From: Companilactobacillus zhachilii
GTDB lineage: Bacteria; Bacillota; Bacilli; Lactobacillales; Lactobacillaceae
DNA length: 64,000 nucleotides
NCBI RefSeq assembly: GCF_003606365.2
Contig: NZ_CP031933.2
Span: 1 to 64,000 of the forward strand
Direction of reading: 5' to 3'
Made by a program: the position numbers and the translations under genes. Under the pieces are notes generated by a model. It saw nothing but the letters and a program-made list of their open reading frames with translations. It ran no database searches and was not told where the DNA came from. Of this stretch, positions 9,719 to 19,224 are shown piece by piece. Numbering within the stretch: position 1 is the first letter of the stretch; each line of letters starts with the position of its first letter.

Positions 9719-10321
9719 ATGATTAATCGAGTAGTTTTAGTTGGACGCCTGACGCGTGATCCTGAATTGAGATACACTTCTAACGGAGCGGCAGTTGCCA
9801 GTTTTACAGTTGCTGTAAACAGACAATTTACCAATTCTCAAGGTGAACGTGAAGCCGATTTTATCGGTTGTACTATTTGGAGAAAAGCTGCCGAGAATTT
9901 TGTCAATTTCACTAAGAAGGGTTCACTTGTTGGTATTGATGGACGTATTCAAACAAGTTCATATGATAATCAACAAGGTCAAAGAGTCTTCAGAACAGAT
10001 GTTATTGTAGAAAACTTCTCATTGCTTGAATCTCGTGCTGAAAGTGAAAGACGTGATTCTGGTAACAACAATTATTCAAATAATAATCAAGCTTCTGGCT
10101 ACAATAATTCAAACCAATCAAATTATCAGTCTCCATCAAGTAATAATAATGGTAACGGTGGTTTTAACGGTAATAATAGTGCCGCTAATAACAACAGTTA
10201 CAACAATAGCAATACTAATAATAACAATAATCAATCTAACAATAATAACAGCAGTAATGCCGATCCATTTGCTGACAACAGTAAGCCAATTGACATTTCT
10301 GATGACGATTTACCATTTTAA
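9719..10321 (+). CDS. ssb: Single-stranded DNA-binding protein
   Basis: Binds ssDNA during replication and repair; 200 aa. The OB fold covers residues 1-105 ([20 protein letters not shown] and [21 protein letters not shown] are classic). A long Asn/Ser/Gly-rich linker of about 75 residues follows, then the acidic protein-docking tip DISDDDLPF. The linker codons are AAT/AAC-rich, producing a long open shadow frame that is not a gene. RBS AAGGAGG. Lies between rpsF and rpsR as in most Firmicutes. Confidence 0.97.
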   Translation: MINRVVLVGRLTRDPELRYTSNGAAVASFTVAVNRQFTNSQGEREADFIGCTIWRKAAENFVNFTKKGSLVGIDGRIQTSSYDNQQGQRVFRTDVIVENFSLLESRAESERRDSGNNNYSNNNQASGYNNSNQSNYQSPSSNNNGNGGFNGNNSAANNNSYNNSNTNNNNNQSNNNNSSNADPFADNSKPIDISDDDLPF

Positions 10322-10342
10322 TATAGAAGGGAGCAATTAATA

Positions 10343-10579
10343 ATGGCCCAACAAAGAAGAGGCGGACGTAGAAGACGTAAAGTTGACTTCATCGCTGCTA
10401 ACCATATCGAATACATCGATTACAAAGATACAGAATTACTTAAGAGATTTATCTCAGAACGTGGTAAGATTTTGCCAAGACGTGTTACAGGTACAAGTGC
10501 TAAGAACCAACGTAAGCTTACTGTAGCTATCAAGAGAGCAAGAATCATGGCTCTACTTCCATTCGTTGCTGAAGACTAA
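10343..10579 (+). CDS. rpsR: 30S ribosomal protein S18
   Basis: S6 partner in the 30S platform; 78 aa. Basic N terminus [14 protein letters not shown] and conserved core [20 protein letters not shown], ending [23 protein letters not shown]. Last gene of the rpsF operon; two terminators follow. Confidence 0.98.
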   Translation: MAQQRRGGRRRRKVDFIAANHIEYIDYKDTELLKRFISERGKILPRRVTGTSAKNQRKLTVAIKRARIMALLPFVAED

Positions 10580-10588
10580 TTTTTAATT

Positions 10589-10617
10589 AAAGACTACTTT
10601 GATGGTAGTCTTTTTTT
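10589..10617 (+). terminator. Terminator after rpsR
   Basis: AAAGACTAC (10589-10597) pairs with GTAGTCTTT (10605-10613), followed by T7. Confidence 0.92.
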
Positions 10618-10642
10618 GAACTTTCAAATAATGATAATCAAT

Positions 10643-10694
10643 GACTTTAAATCCTTTTTTGCAAAAGAGGAATTTAAAGTCTATTTTTATTTTT
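10643..10694 (+). terminator. Second terminator-like hairpin after rpsR
   Basis: GACTTTAAAT (10643-10652) pairs with ATTTAAAGTC (10672-10681). The inner CCTTTTTTGCAAAAGAGG extends the hairpin, and a TATTTTTATTTTT tract follows. Probably a back-up terminator. Confidence 0.7.
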
Positions 10695-10765
10695 AAAATC
10701 TAGAGATTTATTATAAATCAATTTATAGTAAGAATATAAAATAAATGATTGCGCTTACATTTTGC

Positions 10766-10885
10766 TTTTAGTGGACCTAGGTTCATTTGTATCAAAAAGG
10801 ACAAGAAATTCAAATCGTTGCGAAGTCCACTTGAAGACTGACTCTAATTTTTATAATTTAGAAAGTTCAAAATCGAGCTTGAGTA
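10766..10885 (-). repeat. Decayed family A repeat
   Basis: AGTGGAC (10770-10776) pairs with GTCCACT (10825-10831). GCGAAGTCCACTTGAAG and GTTCAAAATCGAGCTTGAG (about 10862-10882) are recognisable pieces of the family A core, but the outer arms no longer pair. The flanking AT-rich DNA up to 10980 shows no gene. Confidence 0.5.
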
Positions 10886-10980
10886 CTTCATGTTTAATTT
10901 GCAAATCATGTTATATATAAGGTATATATTACGGGTGGTGCTTGTTGGTTCCTGACTACTGATTAAAAAATAAAGAATGA

Positions 10981-11160
10981 ACTAGCCGGAAAGAGAAAGA
11001 GATTTTGGCCGCTGTGTAGGTGGCGTTAACACTTTAGTATTTACACTACGGGACGACTTTTGAAATTCGTGGTTTGTGCGAGGTTCAAAATCGAGACAAA
11101 AGACCTTGGCTTTTGTCGGTCCCCATAGCGACTAAAATCTCTTGCTTTTGGAGGCGGAAT
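10981..11160 (-). repeat. Family A structured repeat, copy A5
   Basis: Inverted copy. Left end CTAGCCGGAAAG, right end TTTGGAGGCGGAAT. The outer arms (GAGATTTTGGCCGCTGTG with CATAGCGACTAAAATCTC) pair imperfectly. Inner hairpins include GGCGTTAACACT/AGTATTTACACT, TTTTGAAATTCGTG.../...GGTTCAAAA, and GACAAAAG-CCTTGG-CTTTTGTC. It sits between the rpsR terminators and gdpP. From 11161 to 11303 there is only an AT-rich leader with a possible -10. Confidence 0.8.
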
Positions 11161-11303
11161 ATTTAACAGATATTGCCATTTAACAGTAATTATAACTATT
11201 TTTAGTTAAACGCTTACTTTAACTCTTATTTTCAATGCTATATATGAAGAAAGAAGAAGTCGCCTGTGATAAAATTAAAGGGTATATCTAAGAGGGGACT
11301 ATT

Positions 11304-13307
11304 ATGAAAAAGATAAAAGCTAATCTGAAATTCTTCCTTTCGCGAGTTGATCATTCGACTCAACTCACAGCGGTCTCTTTAATTGTTATGTTGTTTTCGA
11401 TATTAATTGTTGGCTTGATACATGGTTCTGTAGCCGGGTATATTCAAGCTATATTGATAATTATTTCGTTAATATTATTTGTTTATTTGTTCCTGTTATT
11501 GGGTGAAAAAGCAGGTAAGTATACTAACAATTTGCAGTATCGAATTGATCGGGGAACAGACAACAGTTTTGTAGAGTATCCATTAGGAATACTGTTATAT
11601 GATTCTGATAAGCAGATTCAGTGGGTAAATCCTTATTTCGTTGAAGAAACGGGATTTAATCCAGCTAATAGCATGACCATCGCTGATGTATCATCGGAAT
11701 TATCAAGCATGATCGATAACGAGGTTGATGCAGGTGATACAACGATTCAGATAGATGACAAGTATTATTTAGTTCGAGTCCAAACAGAATTAAAAGTTAT
11801 TTATTTAATGAATATTACGCATTATACAAAAATCGAAAAACGTTACGAGGAGAATCGTTCCGTTATCGGCCAAGTATATTTAGATAACTATGCTGAAATT
11901 ACACAGTCGATGAGTGACCGTGATGTGTCTAATTTGGATAATTACATTACTAATGAACTTTCAAATTGGGCATCTGAACAGCAAATGTTCTTGAAACGGA
12001 TTGATGATGATCATTTCTTCATCATGGCGTACACAGGTCGAATTTTCGATATGGAAAAAAATGGTTTCAAGATTTTGGATGTCATTCGTGAATATACTTC
12101 ACAACAAAATGTTCCTTTGACGTTGAGTATGGGATTTTCTTACGGTGTGGATGATTTGCACAAATTAAATGATGAAGCACAGAAAAACTTAAACTTAGCC
12201 TTGGGACGTGGTGGTGACCAAGTTGTTGTTAAGGAAATTGGTGAAAAAGCTCGTTTCTATGGTGGTAATACTGATCCAATGGAGAAGAGAACTCGTGTCC
12301 GGGCTCGGATGATCAGTGAAGCTCTTCAAGAATTATTGAAAGACAGTGATCAAGTTATCGTTATGGGACATTCACATCCTGACATGGATGTTTTGGGGTC
12401 ATCCCTTGGTATCAGACGAATTTCAATGATGAATAATACACCATGTAAAATCGTCATCAATCCTAATACCTTGCATTCTGATGTTAGTCGATTGCTTGGT
12501 ATGATTGATGAGGATCCTGAGATCAAGAAGGATATTATTTCACCAGAGGAATCAGAAACAATCAAGACGCCGAGAACGTTGATTGTGATGGTAGATCACT
12601 CGAAACAAAGCATTTCTATCAACCCTGATCTCTTTAATGGTGATAATAATAAAGTCGTCGTAATTGATCATCATAGACGTGGTGAAGAATTCCCAGAGAA
12701 TCCAATGTTGATTTATATTGAACCATACGCATCGTCAACTAGTGAATTGATCACTGAAATGCTTGAATATCAACCTAAGAATAAAAAGGCTATTGAAAAA
12801 ATTGAAGCCACAGCTTTACTTGCTGGTATTACAGTTGATACGAAGTCATTCTCACTCAGAACCGGAACAAGAACCTTTGATGCTGCCAGCTACTTACGTT
12901 CAGTTGGTGCTGATGAAACGGTCATTCAAAATGTTTTGAAAGAGAATATTGATTCCTTTATTCAAAAGAGCCATTTGATTGAAACAATTACAATGGTCAA
13001 TGGCAACATGGCTGTCTGTTTTGGGGAAGAAGATAAATCTTACGACCCAGTTATTGTTGCCCAAGCAGCTGATACATTGTTATCATTAGATAATGTTGAA
13101 GCATCATTTGTCATTAGCAAACGTCCAGACGGTCGTGTTGGTATTTCGGCACGGAGTTTGGGTAATGTTAACGTTCAAGTCATTATGGAGAAACTTGGCG
13201 GTGGGGGACACTTGTCTGATGCCGCAACTCAAATTTCTGATTCAACGGTCGAGGATGCCAAAAATCAATTAGTTGATGTATTGACTGAATCTAATAATAA
13301 GAATTAA
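11304..13307 (+). CDS. gdpP: Cyclic-di-AMP phosphodiesterase GdpP (DHH family)
   Basis: Membrane enzyme that hydrolyses c-di-AMP to pApA, tuning osmotic and cell-wall homeostasis; 667 aa, full length. Two membrane helices (about 22-40 and 44-66), a PAS-like domain, a degenerate GGDEF domain, then the DHH/DHHA1 phosphoesterase. DHH motifs include MGHSHPDMDVLG near residue 353 and VVVIDHHRRGEEF near 452-464; the DHHA1 part has GGGGHLSDAATQ. RBS AGAGGGG. rplI follows after 18 nt, the conserved gdpP-rplI-dnaB order. Confidence 0.95.
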   Translation: MKKIKANLKFFLSRVDHSTQLTAVSLIVMLFSILIVGLIHGSVAGYIQAILIIISLILFVYLFLLLGEKAGKYTNNLQYRIDRGTDNSFVEYPLGILLYDSDKQIQWVNPYFVEETGFNPANSMTIADVSSELSSMIDNEVDAGDTTIQIDDKYYLVRVQTELKVIYLMNITHYTKIEKRYEENRSVIGQVYLDNYAEITQSMSDRDVSNLDNYITNELSNWASEQQMFLKRIDDDHFFIMAYTGRIFDMEKNGFKILDVIREYTSQQNVPLTLSMGFSYGVDDLHKLNDEAQKNLNLALGRGGDQVVVKEIGEKARFYGGNTDPMEKRTRVRARMISEALQELLKDSDQVIVMGHSHPDMDVLGSSLGIRRISMMNNTPCKIVINPNTLHSDVSRLLGMIDEDPEIKKDIISPEESETIKTPRTLIVMVDHSKQSISINPDLFNGDNNKVVVIDHHRRGEEFPENPMLIYIEPYASSTSELITEMLEYQPKNKKAIEKIEATALLAGITVDTKSFSLRTGTRTFDAASYLRSVGADETVIQNVLKENIDSFIQKSHLIETITMVNGNMAVCFGEEDKSYDPVIVAQAADTLLSLDNVEASFVISKRPDGRVGISARSLGNVNVQVIMEKLGGGGHLSDAATQISDSTVEDAKNQLVDVLTESNNKN

Positions 13308-13325
13308 GAGGAGGATTCATATAAT

Positions 13326-13781
13326 ATGAAAGTTATTTTCCTAGAAGATGTTAGAGGTAAAGGTAAGAAGGGTGAACTAAAGAACGTTGCTGATGGTTAC
13401 GCTCAAAACTTCCTTATTAAAAACAAGAAGGCTATTGAAGCAACAACTGCTAATGTAGCTAAATTAAGAGCTGAACAAAATCGTGAAGCTAAAGATTACG
13501 AAGCTGAAAAAGCTGAAGCTAAAGTATTAAAGACTAAGATTGAAGATGACAAGACGGTTGTCGAAATCACAGCCAAAGCTGGAACTGACGGTCGACTATT
13601 TGGCTCAGTTACAACTAAGAAGATTGCCGAAGAATTAAATAATCAATATGGAATCAAAGCAGATAAACACAAGATGACATTAGCTGATGGTGTTAAGTCA
13701 CTCGGATACATTAACGTTCCTGTTAAGTTGTTTGAGGGTGTCGAAGCTACTATCCGCGTGCATGTTGCTGAAAAGAAGTAG
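13326..13781 (+). CDS. rplI: 50S ribosomal protein L9
   Basis: L9 of the L1-stalk region; 151 aa. N-terminal domain [25 protein letters not shown] with NFLI, then the long connecting helix (about residues 41-75) and a C-terminal domain with [20 protein letters not shown]. Co-oriented between gdpP and dnaB. Confidence 0.97.
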   Translation: MKVIFLEDVRGKGKKGELKNVADGYAQNFLIKNKKAIEATTANVAKLRAEQNREAKDYEAEKAEAKVLKTKIEDDKTVVEITAKAGTDGRLFGSVTTKKIAEELNNQYGIKADKHKMTLADGVKSLGYINVPVKLFEGVEATIRVHVAEKK

Positions 13782-13788
13782 GATATAA

Positions 13789-15174
13789 ATGAATAATGAT
13801 ATAACTTCAAGAATACCGCCCAATGATAAGGATGCTGAGCAAGCCGTATTAGGAGCGGTATTTCTTAGTCAAGATGCGTTAATTGAAGCGATGGAATACG
13901 TTGATGCGGAAGATTTTTATCAACACGCTAATCAACTAGTTTTCCAAGCGATGATGAATTTAAATGATGAAGAAGAACCAGTCGATGTCGTGACCGTTCA
14001 AAACGAACTTGATCGTTTAAATCAAATTGAAGATATCGGCGGAGTCAGTTATTTAGCGGAACTAGCTAGTGCTGTACCAACGGCCGCTAATACGACTTAC
14101 TATGCCAAAATCGTTAAGAATAAGTCGACTTTGCGCCGTCTGATCAATGCTGCAACAGGCATTGTTCAACGAAGTTTTGAAGAAGACGACGATGTTGACA
14201 GTATTATCGATCAATCCGAAAAAGAAATCATGGATGTTTCTGAAAACCGTAATCATAAAGGTTTTAGACGGATCTCTGATGTTGTTAAATCATCCTTTGA
14301 AGAGATTGATAAACTATACGATCAAGATAGTGATGTTACTGGACTTTCAACTGGTTACAAAGATCTTGATGCGATGACCACTGGTTTACATAAAGACGAA
14401 TTGATTATTTTAGCTGCTCGTCCTGGTGTTGGTAAAACTGCCTTTGCCTTGAACTTAGCTCAAAATGCGGCGACTAAATCCAATGCAACGGTTGCCATTT
14501 TCTCGCTGGAAATGGGTGCTGAATCATTGGTTAACCGTATGCTTTGTTCAGAAGGTAGTATCGATGCCAATGCTTTGAGAACTGGTAAGTTAGATGAGAA
14601 TCAATGGAACAGTTTAGTCGTAGCCATGGGTAGTTTGTCACGGACGAACGTTTATATTGACGATACTCCTGGTATTAAGATGGCTGAGATTCGTTCAAAG
14701 TGTCGTCGTCTATTAAAAGAAAGTGGCAATTTGGATCTAGTTATCATCGATTATTTGCAACTGATCGAGGGTACTGGTCAAGAGAATAGACAACAAGAAG
14801 TTTCAGTTATTTCACGTAATTTGAAAAAATTAGCAAAAGAATTACATGTACCAATAATCGCATTGTCACAGCTTTCCCGTGGTGTTGAAGCTCGTCAAGA
14901 CAAGAGACCAATGTTGTCAGATATCCGTGAATCTGGTTCAATTGAACAAGATGCGGATATCGTAGCCTTTCTTTATCGTGATGATTATTATCGTGATGAA
15001 GATGGTGATGACAACGATAATAGTGAGCCACAAGAGGAACCAGAAGATCCTGATGTAGGTGAAGTTGAAGTAATTATCAGTAAGAACCGTTCAGGTCCTC
15101 GTGGGACAGCTAAGTTATTGTTCGTGAAATCTTATAATAAGTTTTCATCGATCGCGAATATTCCAGAAAATTAA
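13789..15174 (+). CDS. dnaB: Replicative DNA helicase DnaB (DnaC in B. subtilis)
   Basis: Hexameric RecA-fold helicase of the replication fork; 461 aa. The N-terminal primase-interaction domain starts RIPPNDKDAEQAVLGAVFLS. Walker A AARPGVGKTAFAL is near residues 209-221, and the IIDYLQLI and SQLSRGVEARQDKRP motifs follow. An acidic insertion (EDGDDNDNSEPQEEPEDPD) sits before the last strand, as often in lactobacilli. It starts 7 nt after the rplI stop; the RBS is weak (AGGATATAA). Confidence 0.97.
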   Translation: MNNDITSRIPPNDKDAEQAVLGAVFLSQDALIEAMEYVDAEDFYQHANQLVFQAMMNLNDEEEPVDVVTVQNELDRLNQIEDIGGVSYLAELASAVPTAANTTYYAKIVKNKSTLRRLINAATGIVQRSFEEDDDVDSIIDQSEKEIMDVSENRNHKGFRRISDVVKSSFEEIDKLYDQDSDVTGLSTGYKDLDAMTTGLHKDELIILAARPGVGKTAFALNLAQNAATKSNATVAIFSLEMGAESLVNRMLCSEGSIDANALRTGKLDENQWNSLVVAMGSLSRTNVYIDDTPGIKMAEIRSKCRRLLKESGNLDLVIIDYLQLIEGTGQENRQQEVSVISRNLKKLAKELHVPIIALSQLSRGVEARQDKRPMLSDIRESGSIEQDADIVAFLYRDDYYRDEDGDDNDNSEPQEEPEDPDVGEVEVIISKNRSGPRGTAKLLFVKSYNKFSSIANIPEN

Positions 15175-15196
15175 ATAGTGTAGGTGTAGAAGAGAT

Positions 15197-16483
15197 ATGA
15201 CAACAGTTGTTGTAGTAGGTACCCAATGGGGCGACGAAGGTAAAGGTAAAATTACCGATTATTTCAGTGGTGAAGCTAACATTATTGCACGTTATCAAGG
15301 TGGAGATAATGCTGGACACACTTTGAACATCGATAACAACGTTTACAAGTTGAGATCTGTTCCATCAGGTATTTTGTATTCAGATAAGACTAGTGTTATT
15401 GGAAATGGGGTTGTTTTAAACCTTGAGTCACTTCAAGAAGAACTTAACCGTCTTCACGAACAAGGTGTAGACACATCTAATTTGAAGATTTCTAACCGTG
15501 CACAGTTAATCTTGCCTTATCATATTGAACTAGATAAGCTTCAAGAAGCTGCTAAGGGCGATTCTAAGGTCGGAACAACTAATAGAGGTATTGGACCTGC
15601 TTATACTGACAAAGCTTCACGTGTGGGTATTAGAATGGCAGATATTCTTGATAAAGAGTTGTTCAAAGAACTATTAACTGAAAATCTTAAAGCTAAGAAT
15701 GAACTATTTACCAAAATCTACGGTGCTGAACCAATGAACTTTGATGATATTTTTGAAAAGTATTATCAATTCGGTCAAGACTTAAAAGATCGTGTTATTG
15801 ACACATCTGCATATTTGAACAGAGAATTGAAGAACGGCCAAAACGTTCTATTCGAAGGTGCACAAGGCATCATGCTTGATATTGACCATGGTACTTATCC
15901 TTATGTAACTTCATCAAATCCTGCCGGTGGTGTGACTACTGGAGCCGGAGTTGGTGCACCATTGATCGACAACGTTATTGGTGTTGTTAAAGCTTATACA
16001 TCAAGAGTCGGTGCTGGTCCATTCCCAACCGAACAATTGAATGATACAGGCGACTTCTTACGAGAAGCTGGTCACGAATATGGAACAGTTACACATCGTC
16101 CACGTCGTGTTGGTTGGTTAGATCTAGTTGTATTAAAACATTCATGTAACGTTGCCGGAGTAACCCATCTATCACTTAACTGTTTAGACGTCCTAACAGG
16201 CCTCAAAGAAATCAAAGTCTGCACAGGCTATGATTTAAATGGAAAGATCATTGATGAATATCCAGCAAACTTGAACGTTTTAGCTAAGTGCAAGCCAGTA
16301 TATAAGACATTCCCAGGTTGGGACGTTGATATGACACAAGCTAAGAGCTTGAAAGACTTGCCACAAGAAGCACTTGATTATTTGGACTTTATCAAAGACC
16401 AATTAGGCGTTGAGTACGCTACAGTTTCAGTTGGACCAGATAGAGAACAAACAATTGAAGTTAATGACGTTTGGAAGAATTAG
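15197..16483 (+). CDS. purA: Adenylosuccinate synthetase
   Basis: Makes adenylosuccinate from IMP, Asp and GTP, the first committed step to AMP; 428 aa. Phosphate loop [14 protein letters not shown] at residues about 8-21, the NAGHT segment, and the IMP-binding stretch [14 protein letters not shown] are present. Upstream spacing to dnaB is 22 nt with a weak RBS. A 117-nt hairpin and then a terminator follow. Confidence 0.97.
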   Translation: MTTVVVVGTQWGDEGKGKITDYFSGEANIIARYQGGDNAGHTLNIDNNVYKLRSVPSGILYSDKTSVIGNGVVLNLESLQEELNRLHEQGVDTSNLKISNRAQLILPYHIELDKLQEAAKGDSKVGTTNRGIGPAYTDKASRVGIRMADILDKELFKELLTENLKAKNELFTKIYGAEPMNFDDIFEKYYQFGQDLKDRVIDTSAYLNRELKNGQNVLFEGAQGIMLDIDHGTYPYVTSSNPAGGVTTGAGVGAPLIDNVIGVVKAYTSRVGAGPFPTEQLNDTGDFLREAGHEYGTVTHRPRRVGWLDLVVLKHSCNVAGVTHLSLNCLDVLTGLKEIKVCTGYDLNGKIIDEYPANLNVLAKCKPVYKTFPGWDVDMTQAKSLKDLPQEALDYLDFIKDQLGVEYATVSVGPDREQTIEVNDVWKN

Positions 16484-16484
16484 A

Positions 16485-16601
16485 GAGCGAAGATGGGGCG
16501 CCCAGCTCCCGAGCATTTGCATGACTTCACGAATTATCCGCGTACTTTGCGGATGATTTGGGAAGTTAGGCAAAGCGGAAGGAGTTGCCCCATCGTAGCT
16601 C
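16485..16601 (+). repeat. Long imperfect hairpin directly after purA
   Basis: Stem of several blocks: GAGC...GCTC at the ends, GATGGGGC/GCCCCATC, CTCC/GGAG, TTGC/GCAA, GACTTC/GAAGTT, and ATCCGC/GCGGAT around a small loop at about 16537-16552. An open frame runs through it, but the protein would be an artefact of the palindrome. It has no T tract and differs from families A and B; no second copy was seen here. Confidence 0.7.
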
Positions 16602-16682
16602 GTTTCAGAGCCACTGCCTATATAAAAGTCGCATTACCAGAACTAAAAGAATTAACTAAAAACTCAACTAAATTCAACAGCA

Positions 16683-16722
16683 AAAAAACGAACCGGAGAA
16701 AATTTCTCTAGTTCGTTTTTTA
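16683..16722 (+). terminator. Terminator of purA
   Basis: AAAAAACGAAC (16683-16693) pairs with GTTCGTTTTTT (16711-16721). The inner GGAGAA/TTCTC adds pairs, and the T run continues. It is A/T-flanked on both sides, so it may work both ways. Confidence 0.9.
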
Positions 16723-16860
16723 TTTTCGAGTAAGTTTAATTTTCGTGTCTCAAAGTAAAAGACATACGTAAGGATAGTGCCCATTCCAGTACCACGATTC
16801 ACAACAAATGAAATTTCCTTAATGGACGTCTATAAAGTCATAGAAAATAATCAAAAAAAC

Positions 16861-16907
16861 AAAAGACAATTCATTTTCTGAAAGCCAAGAAAATAAATTG
16901 TCTTTTT
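16861..16907 (-). terminator. Terminator of the minus-strand anchored protein
   Basis: AAAAGACAATT plus ATTTTCT (16861-16879) pair with AGAAAAT plus AATTGTCTTTT (16888-16905). On the minus strand the stem is followed by T-rich DNA. Ends the gene at 16920-17855. Confidence 0.8.
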
Positions 16908-16919
16908 AAATGTAAACAG

Positions 16920-17855
16920 TTAGTTGTTACCATCAGTCGAAATAATCCCCTTTTGAAAATTAATGAAACGACCACTATTGCGACTAAAAGTGAGTGTGTA
17001 ATAATAACTATTATCCTTGTTTTTTTGTTTAATATAAACGCGCGTATATCGTGGAACATCAGCGATTTGATAACCAACGATACTAGAATTACTGACGCGT
17101 GAATTAGAATTTTTGGCTAAAGCATAAAGGCCATCGTTACTTTTATCGGGGTTTAAGCCGAGATTAATTGAAATCTGGTTAAAATTACCAGGTTCATTAG
17201 CATTAGTAGCTGTCAAATTTGAATTGATAATGGCAGTTTTTAAACGTTGTAAGAATGGTTTAGCTTGGTCATTCCCAGCTTTGCCAAGTTCGATGTTTTC
17301 AAGCACAAATTTTGGCGGATACTTGTTAGACTTAGTGTTAAGATACTTAGCTGATTTGATAGTATCGCCTTGATAATAGAGACGGTATCGATAACTGACA
17401 ATTGTTTTAGTATCGTCGTAACGATTACAGCTGATAGTAATATATTTGCCAGTGGTGTCCTTACCAAAGTTTAATAATGTCATTTTGGCAATGTAACGAT
17501 GAGGTTTGGCATGAACCCGTTCGAGTAGAGACTTTTCTTGGTCGTTAGATAAGAATGAAAGTTCTTTGGTGTCGTTGTAATCATCATTGATCGTACTAAT
17601 CAAATTAACGGCTTCTTTTTTAGCTTTATTCAGGTCATCGTCGTTGATGTTGACGGCTTTAGGTGCAATGTCTTCATCGATGTTGTTAGGATTGACGATC
17701 AAAGAGAAAGGAATCGAAATGGAAGCAATTCCGTCGACAGTCTTGTCTTTGATTTTTCCAAGATTAAGGGCATAGGCGGATCCAATTATTACTAACAATA
17801 AGAAAATAACGATCCATTTAGTATATTTTTTGTTTAATTTTTTCAAAATTTCCAC
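16920..17855 (-). CDS. Membrane-anchored extracellular protein of unknown function
   Basis: 311 aa. I do not recognise the family. A short basic N terminus (MEILKKLNKKYTKW) precedes one hydrophobic segment at about residues 14-31, and the remaining 280 residues are hydrophilic, so it is probably anchored with the C-terminal part outside. No catalytic motif or lipobox is visible; Asn, Lys and Ser are frequent. ATG has a reasonable RBS (AAAGGGTGG on the minus strand). It is divergent from the next gene, another anchored protein, with a shared promoter region at 17856-17919. YycH/YycI-type walK accessory proteins have a similar topology, but no motif supports that. Confidence 0.6.
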   Translation of the reverse strand: MEILKKLNKKYTKWIVIFLLLVIIGSAYALNLGKIKDKTVDGIASISIPFSLIVNPNNIDEDIAPKAVNINDDDLNKAKKEAVNLISTINDDYNDTKELSFLSNDQEKSLLERVHAKPHRYIAKMTLLNFGKDTTGKYITISCNRYDDTKTIVSYRYRLYYQGDTIKSAKYLNTKSNKYPPKFVLENIELGKAGNDQAKPFLQRLKTAIINSNLTATNANEPGNFNQISINLGLNPDKSNDGLYALAKNSNSRVSNSSIVGYQIADVPRYTRVYIKQKNKDNSYYYTLTFSRNSGRFINFQKGIISTDGNN

Positions 17856-17919
17856 CCTTTATTTGCAGGATAATTTACTATATATAATAACAAGATGAAC
17901 TAGATATTTGGGGAAAATA

Positions 17920-19215
17920 ATGAAAGATAAGAAAGATTTAAAGAGTAGAACCAAATCGGAACACTATTTAATGGTAGGTGCTGGCATTGTCGGTGTAGTG
18001 ACAGCTATCATCTTCTTTATTATGCTTTCACGTGGCGTTGTTAATGCGGTGGTTACTTCAAAAATATCTAGTCAGTATCAAGACAAAGAATTAGAAGTAC
18101 TCAAGACTGATTTGAATTATCGAACTTTGAGTTTTATTGGCAAAGTAATTGATGTGAGTGATGGAATTGTCATAACTAAAAGTAATATTCAAAAATATCA
18201 GGAACTCGAAAATTATATTCAAGCACGTAAAGATCGGACTAAAGATGTGAACGATTTGTACGATGGTAAAAGCGATTATCGTGATGATGTGACCAGCGAT
18301 AAGATCAACGGTTTGGATAAGACGTTGTTGAAGGAAAAGAACCAGGATGTTTATCAAAAACAACGTAATAAATTAGATACGATTCAAATATGGTACGAAC
18401 AAACTCAAGATGCCGATAAGTATTTGCATAAAACTTGGGAAGCTTTTAATAATGACAATGGTAGTTTGAGTTTTAAGAAAATTTCGATGGTCAATACTTA
18501 TTATAAGTTGGTTAAGAATAAAACTGTTAAAAAACGTTGGGGCGAGGCTGTAACTAAAATGGATGATTATTTTGCTAATCACCAAGGCGATAGTTCTCGA
18601 GTAGCAGCAGTAAAACAAGAACTTGAAGCGTTGAAAAACGCACCTTTGACTGAAAAATATACACCCGCAAGCGTTGATATCGTTTCTAGTTTAAATTCGA
18701 CATCTGGTGCGTCCGATTCATTAAGTCAAGCTGGTATTACTGGAAAGAATGTCCTTTACTATAATTCAAGCAAGAATACTTTGGCGTTAATGACACGAGT
18801 AAGCGGTAAGTATGTAGCCGAAGATGGTTATGCTAACGTTTTGAGTTCTCAAGTTAGCTCCGGTAAATATACAGTTAAAAAGTTGGTTAACGCAAGCAGT
18901 TCAGATGCCATCATTACCGACAGTAGTAATAGTAACTTTGGTCAATACGTATCAAACGCTACTGATAGTAGTTTGAGTGATTTGAATGTATCTAATCCTG
19001 AGAATACGACTGCTGACTTTAGTTCAGCAACGCCAGTCTTCTGGTTTAAGAATAATTCAGCGTTGAACAGTTCAATCTACTTTGGAAATAGTTCGACGAT
19101 TGGCTTTATCTACGCTGGTGGAACAGGTTATAACAATGGTATGCAAATTAGTTCATCAGACTTGTCTAATTTGATGTCACAAATCTCTTCTGGAATAACA
19201 TTCTATGTTAATTAG
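17920..19215 (+). CDS. Anchored extracellular protein next to a PBP (possibly MapZ-like)
   Basis: 431 aa. One membrane segment at about residues 20-44 follows a short cytoplasmic tail (MKDKKDLKSRTKSEHY). A charged, probably helical outer region (about 45-230) leads to a Ser/Asn/Thr-rich C-terminal domain with aromatic strands. I chose ATG 17920 (GGGG at 17910-17913) over an upstream in-frame TTG at 17908 that has no RBS. It lies 9 nt upstream of a class A PBP and is co-transcribed with it. The topology recalls MapZ/LocZ division-site proteins, but the N-terminal cytoplasmic part is far shorter, so that label is only a guess. Confidence 0.65.
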   Translation: MKDKKDLKSRTKSEHYLMVGAGIVGVVTAIIFFIMLSRGVVNAVVTSKISSQYQDKELEVLKTDLNYRTLSFIGKVIDVSDGIVITKSNIQKYQELENYIQARKDRTKDVNDLYDGKSDYRDDVTSDKINGLDKTLLKEKNQDVYQKQRNKLDTIQIWYEQTQDADKYLHKTWEAFNNDNGSLSFKKISMVNTYYKLVKNKTVKKRWGEAVTKMDDYFANHQGDSSRVAAVKQELEALKNAPLTEKYTPASVDIVSSLNSTSGASDSLSQAGITGKNVLYYNSSKNTLALMTRVSGKYVAEDGYANVLSSQVSSGKYTVKKLVNASSSDAIITDSSNSNFGQYVSNATDSSLSDLNVSNPENTTADFSSATPVFWFKNNSALNSSIYFGNSSTIGFIYAGGTGYNNGMQISSSDLSNLMSQISSGITFYVN

Positions 19216-19224
19216 GGGCTAATT

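Noticed and set aside
10752..10765. cre-like site (TGTAAGCGCAATCA on the minus strand)
   Set aside because: It lies next to a decayed repeat, has one mismatch to the consensus and is not positioned near a promoter of a carbon-catabolite gene.
16493..16711. 72-codon ORF after purA
   Set aside because: It lies across the long hairpin and the terminator; the composition is unlike the neighbouring genes and no RBS is present.
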